Assembly: GCA_038217425.1 (NCBI GenBank)
Contig: JBBQPM010000106.1
Span: forward strand, 1-23,362
DNA length: 23,362 nt
Origin: JAIEPT01 sp038217425
GTDB lineage: Bacteria > Planctomycetota > Planctomycetia > Gemmatales > Gemmataceae
Reading direction: 5' to 3'
The notes beneath the pieces are model-generated. The model had not been told where the DNA came from and did no database searches. It saw only the letters and a list, made by a program, of their open reading frames with translations. The position numbers were made by a program, and so were the translations under genes. How positions within the stretch are numbered: position 1 is the first letter of the stretch; each line of letters starts with the position of its first letter. Below are positions 8,661-15,988 of the stretch, piece after piece.

Positions 8661-9835
8661 CGCGTGGTGTCCTTGCCGCCGGTGAGCCATTCGAGATTGA
8701 AACGCGCGACCGTGAGGAACCGCGTGCGGTACATGCCGTCGTCGGCGCCTCGCTCGTAGAAGCAGTAGATCGTGCCGTCGGGGCCCACGGCGAGATCGCT
8801 GTAGCCGCTCGCGCCGGGTTCGAGCGATTTCGTCGCCGCCCAAGTCTTACCGTCGTCGTAGCTGAGCCGAACCGAGACGTTCTTGCGCTGCCGGCCCATC
8901 GGATTATCGGGATTCGCGAACAAGATTCGGCTCTTGTCCTTGGCGGTGTGACGCACGATGCTCCCCATGCAGATCGGCTCGACGAGCTTCTGATCGAATA
9001 CGGGACGAGACCAGTTTGACACGCCATCGTCACTGATCGAGACGAGCCGGCGCTGCTCTTTGCTCTCGCTGCGGATGTTGAGCATGACCTTGCCGTCCGA
9101 GAGCTCGACGACGACGGTTTCGCTGGGATTGACGACCTCGGGATGTTTGCAGACGAACGCGCCGGCGACCCAGTTGGCGCCCTGATCGTCGCTATAGATG
9201 ACGGCAACCGCGGACGGGCGATGAGCGTGGCCGCCGTCGCCGGTCGAAAGCCAAACGGGGACGACGAGCCGGCCTGACTTGAGTTCGATGCCGTGCCCCG
9301 GACCGACGGCGATCACTTTCCACGGATAGACTTTGCGGAACGCTTCGAAGGTCTTGGTCATCTCGACCGGTTTGGCGAAGGCGGCGCCGTCATCCGTCGA
9401 CTTCGTGTAAAAACATTGGCCGTACTCGACGTTGAAGAGGAAATGGACGGCTCCGGATTTGGCGGCGATGGCGACGGGATTGTTGAACGTCGTCTGCCCG
9501 TCCTTGCCCAGTTTTTGGGCGACGGCGGCGGGGTTGCGGGCGAACGGGCCGGGCAGGATCTCCGGATTCGCGAGGAACTGACGCGGCAGCCAGGTTTTGC
9601 CGCCGTCGGTGGAACGTCTCAGCACGAGATCGATATGCCCCCAGTCGCCGCCGGCATTCTTGCGGGCTTCGCAGTACGCGATCAGCGTCCCCTTCGCTGA
9701 GACGACGATGCCGGGGATTCGGTAAAGGCCGTAGCTGTCCTTGCCCGCCTCGAAGAGATCGGTCTTTTCCAGGAAAGGTTCCGCCGCGGCCACTGGCACG
9801 GCCCAAAGAATCCAACAGGCGAGCAGAGTGCGCAT
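8657..9835 (-). CDS. Secreted exo-alpha-sialidase / BNR-repeat hydrolase
   Basis: The 392-residue protein starts with a signal peptide (hydrophobic to about VAAAEP, residue 20), so it is exported. It shows sialidase signatures: YRIPGIVV (the RIP motif, Arg about 39), CEARKN (Glu/Arg about 56-58), and Asp boxes STDGGKTW (about 75-82), SDDQGANW and SYDDGKTW. It also has a C-terminal ASGYSDLAVGPDGTIYCFYERG matching the nucleophile Tyr region of the family. The six-bladed propeller would release terminal sialic acid or a related sugar from glycans; similar proteins in this phylum may act on other glycans. Its stop overlaps the start of the amidohydrolase gene by 4 nt, so the two form an operon. 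No clear Shine-Dalgarno precedes the ATG. Confidence 0.92.
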   Translation of the reverse strand: MRTLLACWILWAVPVAAAEPFLEKTDLFEAGKDSYGLYRIPGIVVSAKGTLIAYCEARKNAGGDWGHIDLVLRRSTDGGKTWLPRQFLANPEILPGPFARNPAAVAQKLGKDGQTTFNNPVAIAAKSGAVHFLFNVEYGQCFYTKSTDDGAAFAKPVEMTKTFEAFRKVYPWKVIAVGPGHGIELKSGRLVVPVWLSTGDGGHAHRPSAVAVIYSDDQGANWVAGAFVCKHPEVVNPSETVVVELSDGKVMLNIRSESKEQRRLVSISDDGVSNWSRPVFDQKLVEPICMGSIVRHTAKDKSRILFANPDNPMGRQRKNVSVRLSYDDGKTWAATKSLEPGASGYSDLAVGPDGTIYCFYERGADDGMYRTRFLTVARFNLEWLTGGKDTTR

Positions 9836-9919
9836 GACAAACTCGGGGGGAGGCGGAGGTGGAGTTCACTCCCCCGATTTTACCGACGAAACGCGGCCCG
9901 GGCCACCCGGAAAGCACGC

Positions 9920-10213
9920 CTAACCCAGATCCCACGGCTTTCTCGGCCGCAGCGCCAATTGCCGTTGGTGTTCGACCATGCCGTAGGCAAGTTTTCCGAT
10001 GCCGCCCAGCACGGCCAGCCCGCACGCAGCGACGACGCCGTAGACGAGCATTTGTTGGCGGGCGGTTTCTTCCTTCGTGAGTTTGCGTTCCGGACGAACC
10101 GCCCGGGCAGGCCGTGGGTTTCAACCGCCGGTATCGCAGTCGTCGCCGTAAAGATACGGCGAGGTGAGCGCGGAACCGAGCGAGAGAAGTACGCCGACGA
10201 TGAGCATGCGCAT
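9920..10213 (-). pseudogene. Small membrane-protein gene split by an in-frame TGA
   Basis: From the ATG at 10213, preceded by a strong Shine-Dalgarno (CGGAGG, 7-nt spacing), the frame encodes 30 residues with a hydrophobic signal-like start (MRMLIVGVLLSLGSALTS) ending CDTGG, then a TGA at 10121-10123. The same frame continues for 66 sense codons to a TAG at 9920. This part has a charged segment (ERKLTKEETARQQ), a convincing membrane helix (MLVYGVVAACGLAVLGGIGK) and a polar tail ending RPRKPWDLG. No ATG, GTG or TTG starts the second part before the internal ATG at 10051, which lacks a ribosome binding site. The simplest reading is a nonsense mutation (for example CGA to TGA) in a 97-residue membrane protein, or a base error. 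I do not recognise the family. Confidence 0.5.
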
Positions 10214-10220
10214 GGTTTGG

Positions 10221-10226
10221 CCTCCG
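10221..10226 (-). promoter_or_regulatory. Shine-Dalgarno for the small split gene
   Basis: CGGAGG on the minus strand lies 7 nt before the ATG at 10213. It supports real translation initiation there, and so supports treating the in-frame TGA downstream as meaningful rather than as noise. Confidence 0.65.
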
Positions 10227-10229
10227 AAG

Positions 10230-10388
10230 TTACGCAAGTGTAGGCCATAACTGACGTGAGTGCAAACGGTCGGCCGCGTCGCCCAGCGGCGTGCCGCACT
10301 CGACGCTCGTGCGGACCGCCGCCAGGTCCGCGACCGTCAGAGCCGCGATGAGGCGGTCCAGTCCGTCCATCGGCGTTTCGATGCGCAT
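10230..10388 (-). CDS. Possible 52-residue hypothetical protein
   Basis: An ORF from ATG 10388 (with AAGGG about 8 nt upstream) to TAA 10230 encodes a 52-residue, mildly amphipathic peptide starting MRIETPMDGLDRLIAAL. Codons are mostly G/C-ending, as in genuine neighbours. It ends 16 nt before the ATG of the split small gene, as an upstream operon gene would. It contains no motif I recognise. The frame stays open to an ATG at 10463, but that extension is low-quality sequence. It may be a remnant or a chance ORF. Confidence 0.3.
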   Translation of the reverse strand: MRIETPMDGLDRLIAALTVADLAAVRTSVECGTPLGDAADRLHSRQLWPTLA

Positions 10389-10629
10389 GGCCGATGCCCT
10401 TGAGGCGATGGTCAACCCATGAATGGTGCGAGGCTCAAGCGTCCGAATGGCAGAGGGAGGCATCGCATTTTCATCGGGAATGTGCTGGCAAGAGCCGCAA
10501 GAAATCGACTATGATGCTGTGAACAAGGGTTGCCGAAGATTCAACGCCCATAGCCGGGCCTTCGCAGTCAGTCCAACGGATCTCGCTGGCGGGTTCCGCC
10601 TGCCCGCGTCGTAGAATAGAGAAAAACAC

Positions 10630-11853
10630 ATGAAGCAAACCCTCCATGCGCTGGCGTACCTTCTAACACTCGCAACCGCGGCCGCCGCCCAGCAAGCGGA
10701 TTGGGCTCCGGAGAAGCAAAAAGAATCGGAGTTTACCGGGCGAAAACTGGAAGTCTTCCAGCACGCCAGCAAGAAAGAATGGGGCTATGCGGAGCCTCAG
10801 CGAGATACCTTCTTGGTGCTCCATCCCAAGCAGGCGAAACCTCACGCTCCGCTCTACGTGGTCTTGCATTCCGCAGGGCATGACGTTCATTCGTGCCTGG
10901 CCTGCACCGCCAAGGTCGGCAACCACGACATCTACCATGCGCCGGAGGACTTCTTTGCCCTCTACCTCGATTGCCGGGCCAACAAGGGGGACTGGTGGTG
11001 GGGCATCAACAAGTATCCCGGCCCCGACGTCAGTCCCACGGAAAAGCGGGTCATCGATACGGTGAAGTGGGCGATCGCGCACTACGGCATCGACGCGAAC
11101 CGCGTCTATCTGTGCGGCAACTCCATGGGGGGTAGCGGCGCCCTGGGGATTGGCATGCGCCACGGCGATGTCTTCGCCGCCGTCAAGGCGAACGTCCCCG
11201 CCGAGGTCAAACACGTTTCGAGCCGAATGTATTTCCCGCCGCAAACGCTGCCGGCGGACGTCGTGCTCCCCGACCCGCCGATTGTCGTCGACTATTCCGC
11301 ACAGAACGACGGTTGGTCCCGAGGCCATGACGGCTTCGTCAAGGCGATGAACGAGCGAAAGTATGCCCTCTTCCTGTACTGGGGGCCGTTCGGCCATGCG
11401 AATAATCACGGCAACATCCGAAAAGTGAACGATCTGTTCGATTCGTTCGATTGGCTCAGCGTCAAGAAGAGCGCCCCCTATCCCGCGTTCACCGATGCCT
11501 CGACCAATGACCCGTTGCCCTGGCCGAATCAGTTGACCGATAAGAAGGCGGGCCAAATCAACGCGTTCTTCCGGTGGAAAGACGTACGGGAAACGCCGGA
11601 CGCAATCGAGGCGGCCCTGTATCTTGTCACGCCCTCGGAACTGAAGACGACGTTCGCGATTCCGGGGGAGGCAAGCGCGGACGTCAGCCTGCGCCGACTG
11701 CAGATGCTTCGGGTCGCCCCAGGCGAAAAAGTACGCTGGACATTCGGCACGACCGAAGGAGAGGCCCGCGCCGACGCCACGGGGTGCGTTACGATCCCCC
11801 GGTTGAAGATCACCGCGGAACCGACCAGTTTGCGGATCAGCAAAGCGAAGTAG
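10630..11853 (+). CDS. Secreted alpha/beta-hydrolase (esterase / depolymerase-like)
   Basis: The 407-residue protein has a signal peptide (MKQTLHALAY... cut near AAAQQ, residue 20-22). The catalytic domain shows LYVVLHSAGHD (oxyanion-side strand), a conserved DWWWGINKYPGPD segment, RVYLCGNSMGGSG (nucleophile elbow GxSxG, Ser about 165), a candidate Asp in DYSAQNDGWS (about 227) and a candidate His in GPFGHANNHG (about 256 or 260). The C-terminal about 100 residues look beta-rich and lack catalytic motifs, probably an accessory domain. This resembles secreted prolyl-oligopeptidase/feruloyl-esterase-like hydrolases used by heterotrophs on plant or algal polymers; the substrate is unknown. The only purine-rich sequence before the ATG is AGAGAAAAA, so the ribosome binding site is weak. 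It stands alone and converges on ribD. Confidence 0.85.
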   Translation: MKQTLHALAYLLTLATAAAAQQADWAPEKQKESEFTGRKLEVFQHASKKEWGYAEPQRDTFLVLHPKQAKPHAPLYVVLHSAGHDVHSCLACTAKVGNHDIYHAPEDFFALYLDCRANKGDWWWGINKYPGPDVSPTEKRVIDTVKWAIAHYGIDANRVYLCGNSMGGSGALGIGMRHGDVFAAVKANVPAEVKHVSSRMYFPPQTLPADVVLPDPPIVVDYSAQNDGWSRGHDGFVKAMNERKYALFLYWGPFGHANNHGNIRKVNDLFDSFDWLSVKKSAPYPAFTDASTNDPLPWPNQLTDKKAGQINAFFRWKDVRETPDAIEAALYLVTPSELKTTFAIPGEASADVSLRRLQMLRVAPGEKVRWTFGTTEGEARADATGCVTIPRLKITAEPTSLRISKAK

Positions 11854-11894
11854 CTCGCATCGCGTTCACGGAGCGGTCGGTCTCGTTCGACTAT

Positions 11895-12980
11895 TCATGA
11901 ACGGACTTCGCGGACGAGGCGAAGGTAAACATCGTCCTCGACTGTCTGGACCGCGGCCAGCGAAAAGCGCAGCGATTCGTCGAGCGCCGCGAATCCCAGA
12001 CCGCCGATCGGCGAGGGCGCCGACGCGCCGCCGATCAGGATCGGCGCCACGAAGACGTGCGCCTCGTCGATGGCGCCGGCGTCCGCGAAACTCCCGAGCA
12101 CGGCGCCGCCTCCCTCGACCAGTAGATTCGTCCAGCGCCGCCGGCCCAACTCCGCGAGCAACTCCGGCAGCCCAGCGACCGTGAGCACCTCACAGCCCGC
12201 CTGTTCCAGCGCCGCCGTCTGCGTTGCGCTCGCATCGTTGCCGACGGCGACCAACACCGGGATTTCGCGCGCGGAACGCACGAGTTGACTCTCCAGGGGC
12301 AAGCGTCCGCGTCGATCGAGCACGACGCGCGTCGCCAATCTCGGCCCCGCGGGCCGGGCTGTCAAACGCGGGTCGTCTGCCAAGGCCGTGGCGATGCCGA
12401 CGAGGATGCCGTCCATTCGGCCGCGCAGCGAATGCACGATTTCACGCGAACGGGGGTTGCTGATCCACTGCGAGGCGCCGGTGCGAGTCGCGATCTTGCC
12501 GTCGAGCGACATCGCCCACTTGGCGTGGATGTAGGGCGAACCGCTGGAAAGAAGTTTCAGGTACGGCGCATTCTGCCGCCGCGCTGCCGATTCCTCCAGA
12601 CCGAACTCCACGGTCACGCCGGCCGTGCGAAGTAGACGCGCGCCATGTCCTGCGACTTTCGGAAACGGATCCTCGAGAGCTGCGAAAACCCGAGCGATGC
12701 CGGCGCCGATCACCGCGTCGGTGCACGGGGGCGTCTTGCCGTGGTGGCAGCACGGCTCGAGCGTGACATAAAGATCGGCCCCGCGCGCCGCCGCGCCCGC
12801 CTCGGCGAGCGCGTGGACTTCCGCGTGCGGCCCGCCGAACTTTTGGTGCCAGCCGCGGCCCACGATCTGCCCCGCGCGCACGACCACGGCGCCGACGAGC
12901 GGGTTGGGCTCGACGGCGCCGCGGCCCTGTTCCGCCAGGGCGAGCGCTTCACGCATCCACAGTTCACGCGTCTCGTTCAC
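11895..12980 (-). CDS. ribD: Riboflavin biosynthesis bifunctional deaminase/reductase RibD
   Basis: RibD deaminates the pyrimidine product of GTP cyclohydrolase II and then reduces its ribose with NADPH. The N-terminal deaminase domain has EPNPLVGAVVVR, GPHAEVHAL (Zn ligand His about 52, catalytic Glu about 54) and LEPCCHHGKTPPCTDAVI (Zn ligands Cys about 77 and 86). The reductase domain begins at about YIHAKWAMSLDGKIATRTGASQWISNPRSR and includes LLVEGGGAVLGSF. The 361-residue length is normal. The start is a GTG at 12980 overlapping the upstream stop as GTGA. An internal ATG at 12956 is possible, but the longer form matches the family N-terminus better. No ribA, ribB, ribE or ribH is adjacent. 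It is probably translated by coupling to the redox fusion gene. Confidence 0.95.
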   Translation of the reverse strand: MNETRELWMREALALAEQGRGAVEPNPLVGAVVVRAGQIVGRGWHQKFGGPHAEVHALAEAGAAARGADLYVTLEPCCHHGKTPPCTDAVIGAGIARVFAALEDPFPKVAGHGARLLRTAGVTVEFGLEESAARRQNAPYLKLLSSGSPYIHAKWAMSLDGKIATRTGASQWISNPRSREIVHSLRGRMDGILVGIATALADDPRLTARPAGPRLATRVVLDRRGRLPLESQLVRSAREIPVLVAVGNDASATQTAALEQAGCEVLTVAGLPELLAELGRRRWTNLLVEGGGAVLGSFADAGAIDEAHVFVAPILIGGASAPSPIGGLGFAALDESLRFSLAAVQTVEDDVYLRLVREVRS

Positions 12981-14842
12981 TTCGCTATTGTCGGCGCCGA
13001 GGGGCCCATCGGCAGCCTTCGGCCCTTCCCCAGGGCCGGAGCGTGCGGCGACGTCCCCAGCAAAAAGACGAACGACATTTCGTTGAACGTCTGCTCGCCG
13101 AACGTGATGCGTCGGGGCGGGTCGAACGGGTTCAGCGGGTTGTTAGGGCTGTTGTCGTAGATCGCCTCGAGATGGAACTTTGTGCCCGCCTTGATCGCGA
13201 GCGGTTCCTTGAGAAAGTACGTCTCCTGCCAGTTGTAGTCCCACTGCGGGATGTCGATGAGTAGCCGTTCGGATCCGCCCGGAGGCGTCATGGTCACCTT
13301 GATCGACTTGCCGATCATGTGCATGTGCGGCATCACGGAGTAAAGGGTGAAGTCTTTGTGCGCCCACGAATTGCCCTGAAGCTTGAAATCGGGGACGCCG
13401 GCGGGGATGGAGAAGAAGGTGCCGAAGATGCCGTCGCCAGAACGTCCGACGATGACGCCGCCGGCGACTTTCTTTTCGACCGGCTTCTTGGCGAGGTACA
13501 GCCCGACTTGCGTCTTGTCGGTTTCGAGTCGACCGTCGCGGTGGTAGTGGATCTGCATGACGACGTCGGTCTTCCTGGGCAGCAGCATGCCGGCGCCCTC
13601 GGGGAAATGCGATCCCTGATTGCCGGGCGCCCAGCCGGTGAGTCCGCCTTGCGGCAAGAAACCGACGCCCATGATCATGCTGTAGCCGGGCCCGCGGTCC
13701 AGATTCGCCGGGTCCGCCTCGGCCTTTTCCTTCGCCTGGCCTTTCGCCTCGAGCTTGCGGGCGGCGCCCGACTGGTCGAGCACGAGGAGGACGTGATGGA
13801 CGATGCGCGGGTTGCCGGGCCGAATTTCGACGGCGGTGACGTAGACGTCGTCGGGCAGATCGGTGGGCATCACGAAGCAGCGAAAGACGTCCTTGCCGCT
13901 GGGCCCGAGCGTGTATTCTTCCTTGGGCGACAAGAGAAGATCGGGCTGCCCGAGCTGCCAACCTTCGGGAAATTGCCGGGCGGCGGGGGCGTCCTTGGGA
14001 TGGCCCGCGGGGGTGCCACCGTCGACCCAGGAGGCGAGCGTGGCGATCTCCAGTTCGCTCATCTTGCGTTCGCTCTGAAAAGCCAGGCCGGCGCTCGGCT
14101 TCCACGGCGGCATAAGCCGTTTCTGCGTGTAGGTCTTGATGTCGTCCGCCCAGTTCACCGCCTGTTTGTACGTCAAGAGCGAGAAGGGCCCGACCTCGCC
14201 CGGCCGATGGCACGCCTGGCAATGCTTCTGCAAGATCGGCAACACGTCGTGATAGTAGGTGATCGGCCCATCCTCCGCGGACCGACGTTCGTCGCGTGCC
14301 AGATGGCAGCCGAACGCCACGGTCGCCGGCTCGGAGACCGGCTTGCCGTCCAGGACTTCCTGCAGCGCGATCTTGAGATCGAAGCGCGTCGCCTGGCTGT
14401 GTTTCTTAAGTCGTTCAACGTAAGTGTTGTCGATGCGGCCGCGGTACCGTAACTTGCCAGCGCCGTCGAGGACGAAACACTCGGGCGTCACGCGGGCGTC
14501 GACCGCCTCGGCGACGAGCAATTTTTCATCGCGGCGGACGGGGAAGCCAGGCTTATATTCCTGCAGATGTTTGGCGAGATCCTCGGGCGCTTCGTCGACG
14601 AAACCGAGCACGCGGACGTCTTTCGACTCCCTGGCGAGGTCGCTCAAAAGCTGCACGTAGCCGTTGGACATGGGGCAATCGAATGAGAGAAAGACGAGTA
14701 CGGTCGCCTTGCTCTTGGGGTCGAGGATTTTCTGGTCGGCGAAGTCGATCTTGGCGCCGAGCTTGTTGGCGTTGGGGAGTTTGCCCGCCTGGGCATGGGC
14801 AGCGAACACCGCGAGGAGTACGAGGGAACCGAAGAATCTCAT
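12977..14842 (-). CDS. Secreted redoxin / cytochrome c / PHM-like copper monooxygenase fusion
   Basis: This 621-residue protein is exported (signal peptide to about AHAQAG, residue 20). Domain 1 (about 25-180) is a thioredoxin-like redoxin with VLVFLSFDCPMSNGY, a single-Cys CPxS site (about C56). Domain 2 (about 190-290) is a c-type cytochrome with CQACH (about 208-212) and a candidate heme Met in MPPWKP (about 244). Domain 3 (about 295-600) has the copper-ligand pattern of type II ascorbate-dependent monooxygenases: IVHHVLLVLD (His about 349-350), MQIHYHRDG (about 432), PHMHMIGKS (about 506/508) and a late Met in FNEMSF. The natural substrate is unknown. I chose ATG 14842 over ATG 14890 because it has GAGG upstream and starts the signal peptide directly. 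ribD follows with a 4-nt overlap. Confidence 0.9.
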   Translation of the reverse strand: MRFFGSLVLLAVFAAHAQAGKLPNANKLGAKIDFADQKILDPKSKATVLVFLSFDCPMSNGYVQLLSDLARESKDVRVLGFVDEAPEDLAKHLQEYKPGFPVRRDEKLLVAEAVDARVTPECFVLDGAGKLRYRGRIDNTYVERLKKHSQATRFDLKIALQEVLDGKPVSEPATVAFGCHLARDERRSAEDGPITYYHDVLPILQKHCQACHRPGEVGPFSLLTYKQAVNWADDIKTYTQKRLMPPWKPSAGLAFQSERKMSELEIATLASWVDGGTPAGHPKDAPAARQFPEGWQLGQPDLLLSPKEEYTLGPSGKDVFRCFVMPTDLPDDVYVTAVEIRPGNPRIVHHVLLVLDQSGAARKLEAKGQAKEKAEADPANLDRGPGYSMIMGVGFLPQGGLTGWAPGNQGSHFPEGAGMLLPRKTDVVMQIHYHRDGRLETDKTQVGLYLAKKPVEKKVAGGVIVGRSGDGIFGTFFSIPAGVPDFKLQGNSWAHKDFTLYSVMPHMHMIGKSIKVTMTPPGGSERLLIDIPQWDYNWQETYFLKEPLAIKAGTKFHLEAIYDNSPNNPLNPFDPPRRITFGEQTFNEMSFVFLLGTSPHAPALGKGRRLPMGPSAPTIAK

Positions 14843-14898
14843 AAGGACCTCGAAGGAAAGTTTGTCAGGATGTCGACGAAGCGTTCCCATCAGACAGC

Positions 14899-14926
14899 AT
14901 TACATACCGACGGCGTGGTTGTCCAA
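14899..14926 (-). promoter_or_regulatory. Putative promoter of the redox fusion/ribD operon
   Basis: On the minus strand, TTGGAC (14926-14921) and TGTAAT (14904-14899) are 16 nt apart, placing the start of transcription near 14892 and about 50 nt before ATG 14842. The -10 box differs from consensus at one base; the -35 is weak. Confidence 0.35.
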
Positions 14927-15004
14927 GTTTCATTCTCATGTTGTTTTCATGAACGGGGGAGGGGAAGCCGGATTGACAAAAAAAAAGAGTCTAAGTAGGG
15001 TGGG

Positions 15005-15191
15005 AAAGCCCAGGGATGGCGATCCCTGGGGACGCTTCAGGGATCGCTATTTTTCCGCGGACGGATACGAAGCGTCGCATTTCCGAGCCGGAAGCGTGAG
15101 CGACGATTTTGCGAAGATCGTCGCTCACGCTTCCGGTTCGGAAAGAAATGCGTTTGCGGCGCGTCCGCAGGGATAGCCATCCCTGGGCTTT
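15005..15191. repeat. 187-bp nested palindromic element (REP/MITE-like)
   Basis: The element fills most of the gap between the divergent genes at 14842 and 15212. Its ends are perfect 16-nt inverted arms: AAAGCCCAGGGATGGC at 15005-15020 and its reverse complement at 15176-15191. Inside are a 10-bp hairpin (GCGATCCCTG, 15019-15028 with 15038-15047) and a perfect 20-bp hairpin at the centre (15088-15136). The intermediate segments are imperfectly complementary, so the whole could extrude as one long cruciform. No protein-coding potential or target-site duplication is evident. If the ketosynthase operon starts upstream of it, the element lies in the 5' leader. Confidence 0.85.
15088..15136. repeat. 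Perfect 20-bp stem-loop at the core of the palindromic element
   Basis: CCGGAAGCGTGAGCGACGAT (15088-15107) is exactly complementary in reverse to 15117-15136, with a 9-nt loop (TTTGCGAAG). No T-run follows on either strand, so it is not a classical intrinsic terminator. Confidence 0.9.
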
Positions 15192-15200
15192 CAGTTTTGG

Positions 15201-15206
15201 AAAGGA
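15201..15206 (+). promoter_or_regulatory. Shine-Dalgarno deciding the GTG start at 15212
   Basis: AAAGGA lies 5 nt before GTG 15212. A TTG at 15197 in the same frame has no such signal and would overlap this site, so the GTG is the better start. Confidence 0.6.
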
Positions 15207-15211
15207 ATCCC

Positions 15212-15988
15212 GTGCGAGCCGAGGCTTCGAATCCGCGAGTGGAATTGGCGGTTACTGCCAGCGTGGTCGGTTGGGGCGTCGTGCAGGTCACGGCCGAACA
15301 GATCCCCGCGCTGCGGAAAGCGCCCGGCGTCTGGCATGAGAAAATCGCACCGACGGCGCTCAAGCAGGCGGATGAGCAGACCGTCGTCGCCGTCGCCGCG
15401 GTTTTGCAAGCGGCCCAGCGCGGGGAACTCGTCGACTTCGCCTCGTGGGGCATCCTGGCCGCCCCGCTTTATTTTGGCCGCAGCGTCACCCTCGCCTCAC
15501 TGCTGGCCTTCGAGAAGGAAGGCGCCTGGGGCGTGTCGCCGCACCTCATTCCGCATCATTCCCTGCACGCCATCTCCGGCACGTTGAGTCAACTCCTGCA
15601 CATTCACGGGCCGAATCTCGGCGTCGGCAACGGGCCCGGCGCGACGTACGAGGCGTTCCTGCTCGCGGGCGCCATGATGTCCGATCTGAATCTGCCGGGC
15701 CTGTGGATCGTGCTCACCGAACACGACGCCGAACCGATTCCGGGGCAGCCCATGCCCGGATGTCTCGGCGTCGCGCTGGCGCTGCGTCTGCAGGGCAACG
15801 GCGCCGAATCGATGCAACTGCGCGTCTGTCCCGGCGAAGAGGAACACGTCGAGTTTCTCGCCTCGCTGCCGGAATTTTCGCTGACGAGCTTCGCCCAGGA
15901 ACTCGAGCGCACCGACGGCGACCCCGCAGGCATGTGGCGGCTCGGCCCGCGCGGCTGGCTCGAAATCGAATCCGGAGAATCGCGATGA
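15212..15988 (+). CDS. Ketosynthase-like protein without active-site Cys (Ketoacyl-synt_2 type)
   Basis: The 258-residue protein matches the N-terminal half of a ketosynthase fold: VTASVVGWGVVQV at the start, AAVLQAAQRGELVDF, APLYFGRSVTLASLLAF, then LHIHGPNLGVGNGPGATYEAFLLAGAMM where ketosynthases carry the nucleophilic Cys elbow. Gly/Pro residues stand at the elbow, so it cannot form the acyl thioester. The C-terminal ketosynthase half, with the His/His pair, is absent. It resembles the short KS-like domain proteins of aryl-polyene and related clusters, and is analogous to the catalytically dead chain-length-factor partner of KS/CLF pairs. Its stop overlaps the start of the complete ketosynthase as ATGA, which strongly supports a partner role; heterodimer formation is inferred. 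GTG 15212 is chosen for its AAAGGA ribosome binding site. Confidence 0.8.
   Translation: MRAEASNPRVELAVTASVVGWGVVQVTAEQIPALRKAPGVWHEKIAPTALKQADEQTVVAVAAVLQAAQRGELVDFASWGILAAPLYFGRSVTLASLLAFEKEGAWGVSPHLIPHHSLHAISGTLSQLLHIHGPNLGVGNGPGATYEAFLLAGAMMSDLNLPGLWIVLTEHDAEPIPGQPMPGCLGVALALRLQGNGAESMQLRVCPGEEEHVEFLASLPEFSLTSFAQELERTDGDPAGMWRLGPRGWLEIESGESR

Noticed and set aside
7446..8843. Longer amidohydrolase starting at 8843
   Set aside because: The extra 61 residues are Arg/His-rich shadow of the sialidase C-terminus; ATG 8660 overlaps the sialidase stop and gives the normal family N-terminus.
9390..10124. 244-codon minus-strand open frame crossing the sialidase start
   Set aside because: Low-complexity Arg/Gly sequence running into the sialidase gene in another frame; the real signal here is the small split gene in a different frame.
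10485..10515. Promoter for the esterase gene (TATGAT at 10510-10515)
   Set aside because: The -10-like box has no acceptable -35 at 16-18 nt; the distance to ATG 10630 is over 110 nt. Not enough support.
14973..15001. Promoter TTGACA-N17-TAGGGT before the palindromic element
   Set aside because: The -35 is perfect but the -10 is poor and the TTGACA may simply adjoin the A-run; kept only as a note in the palindrome finding.
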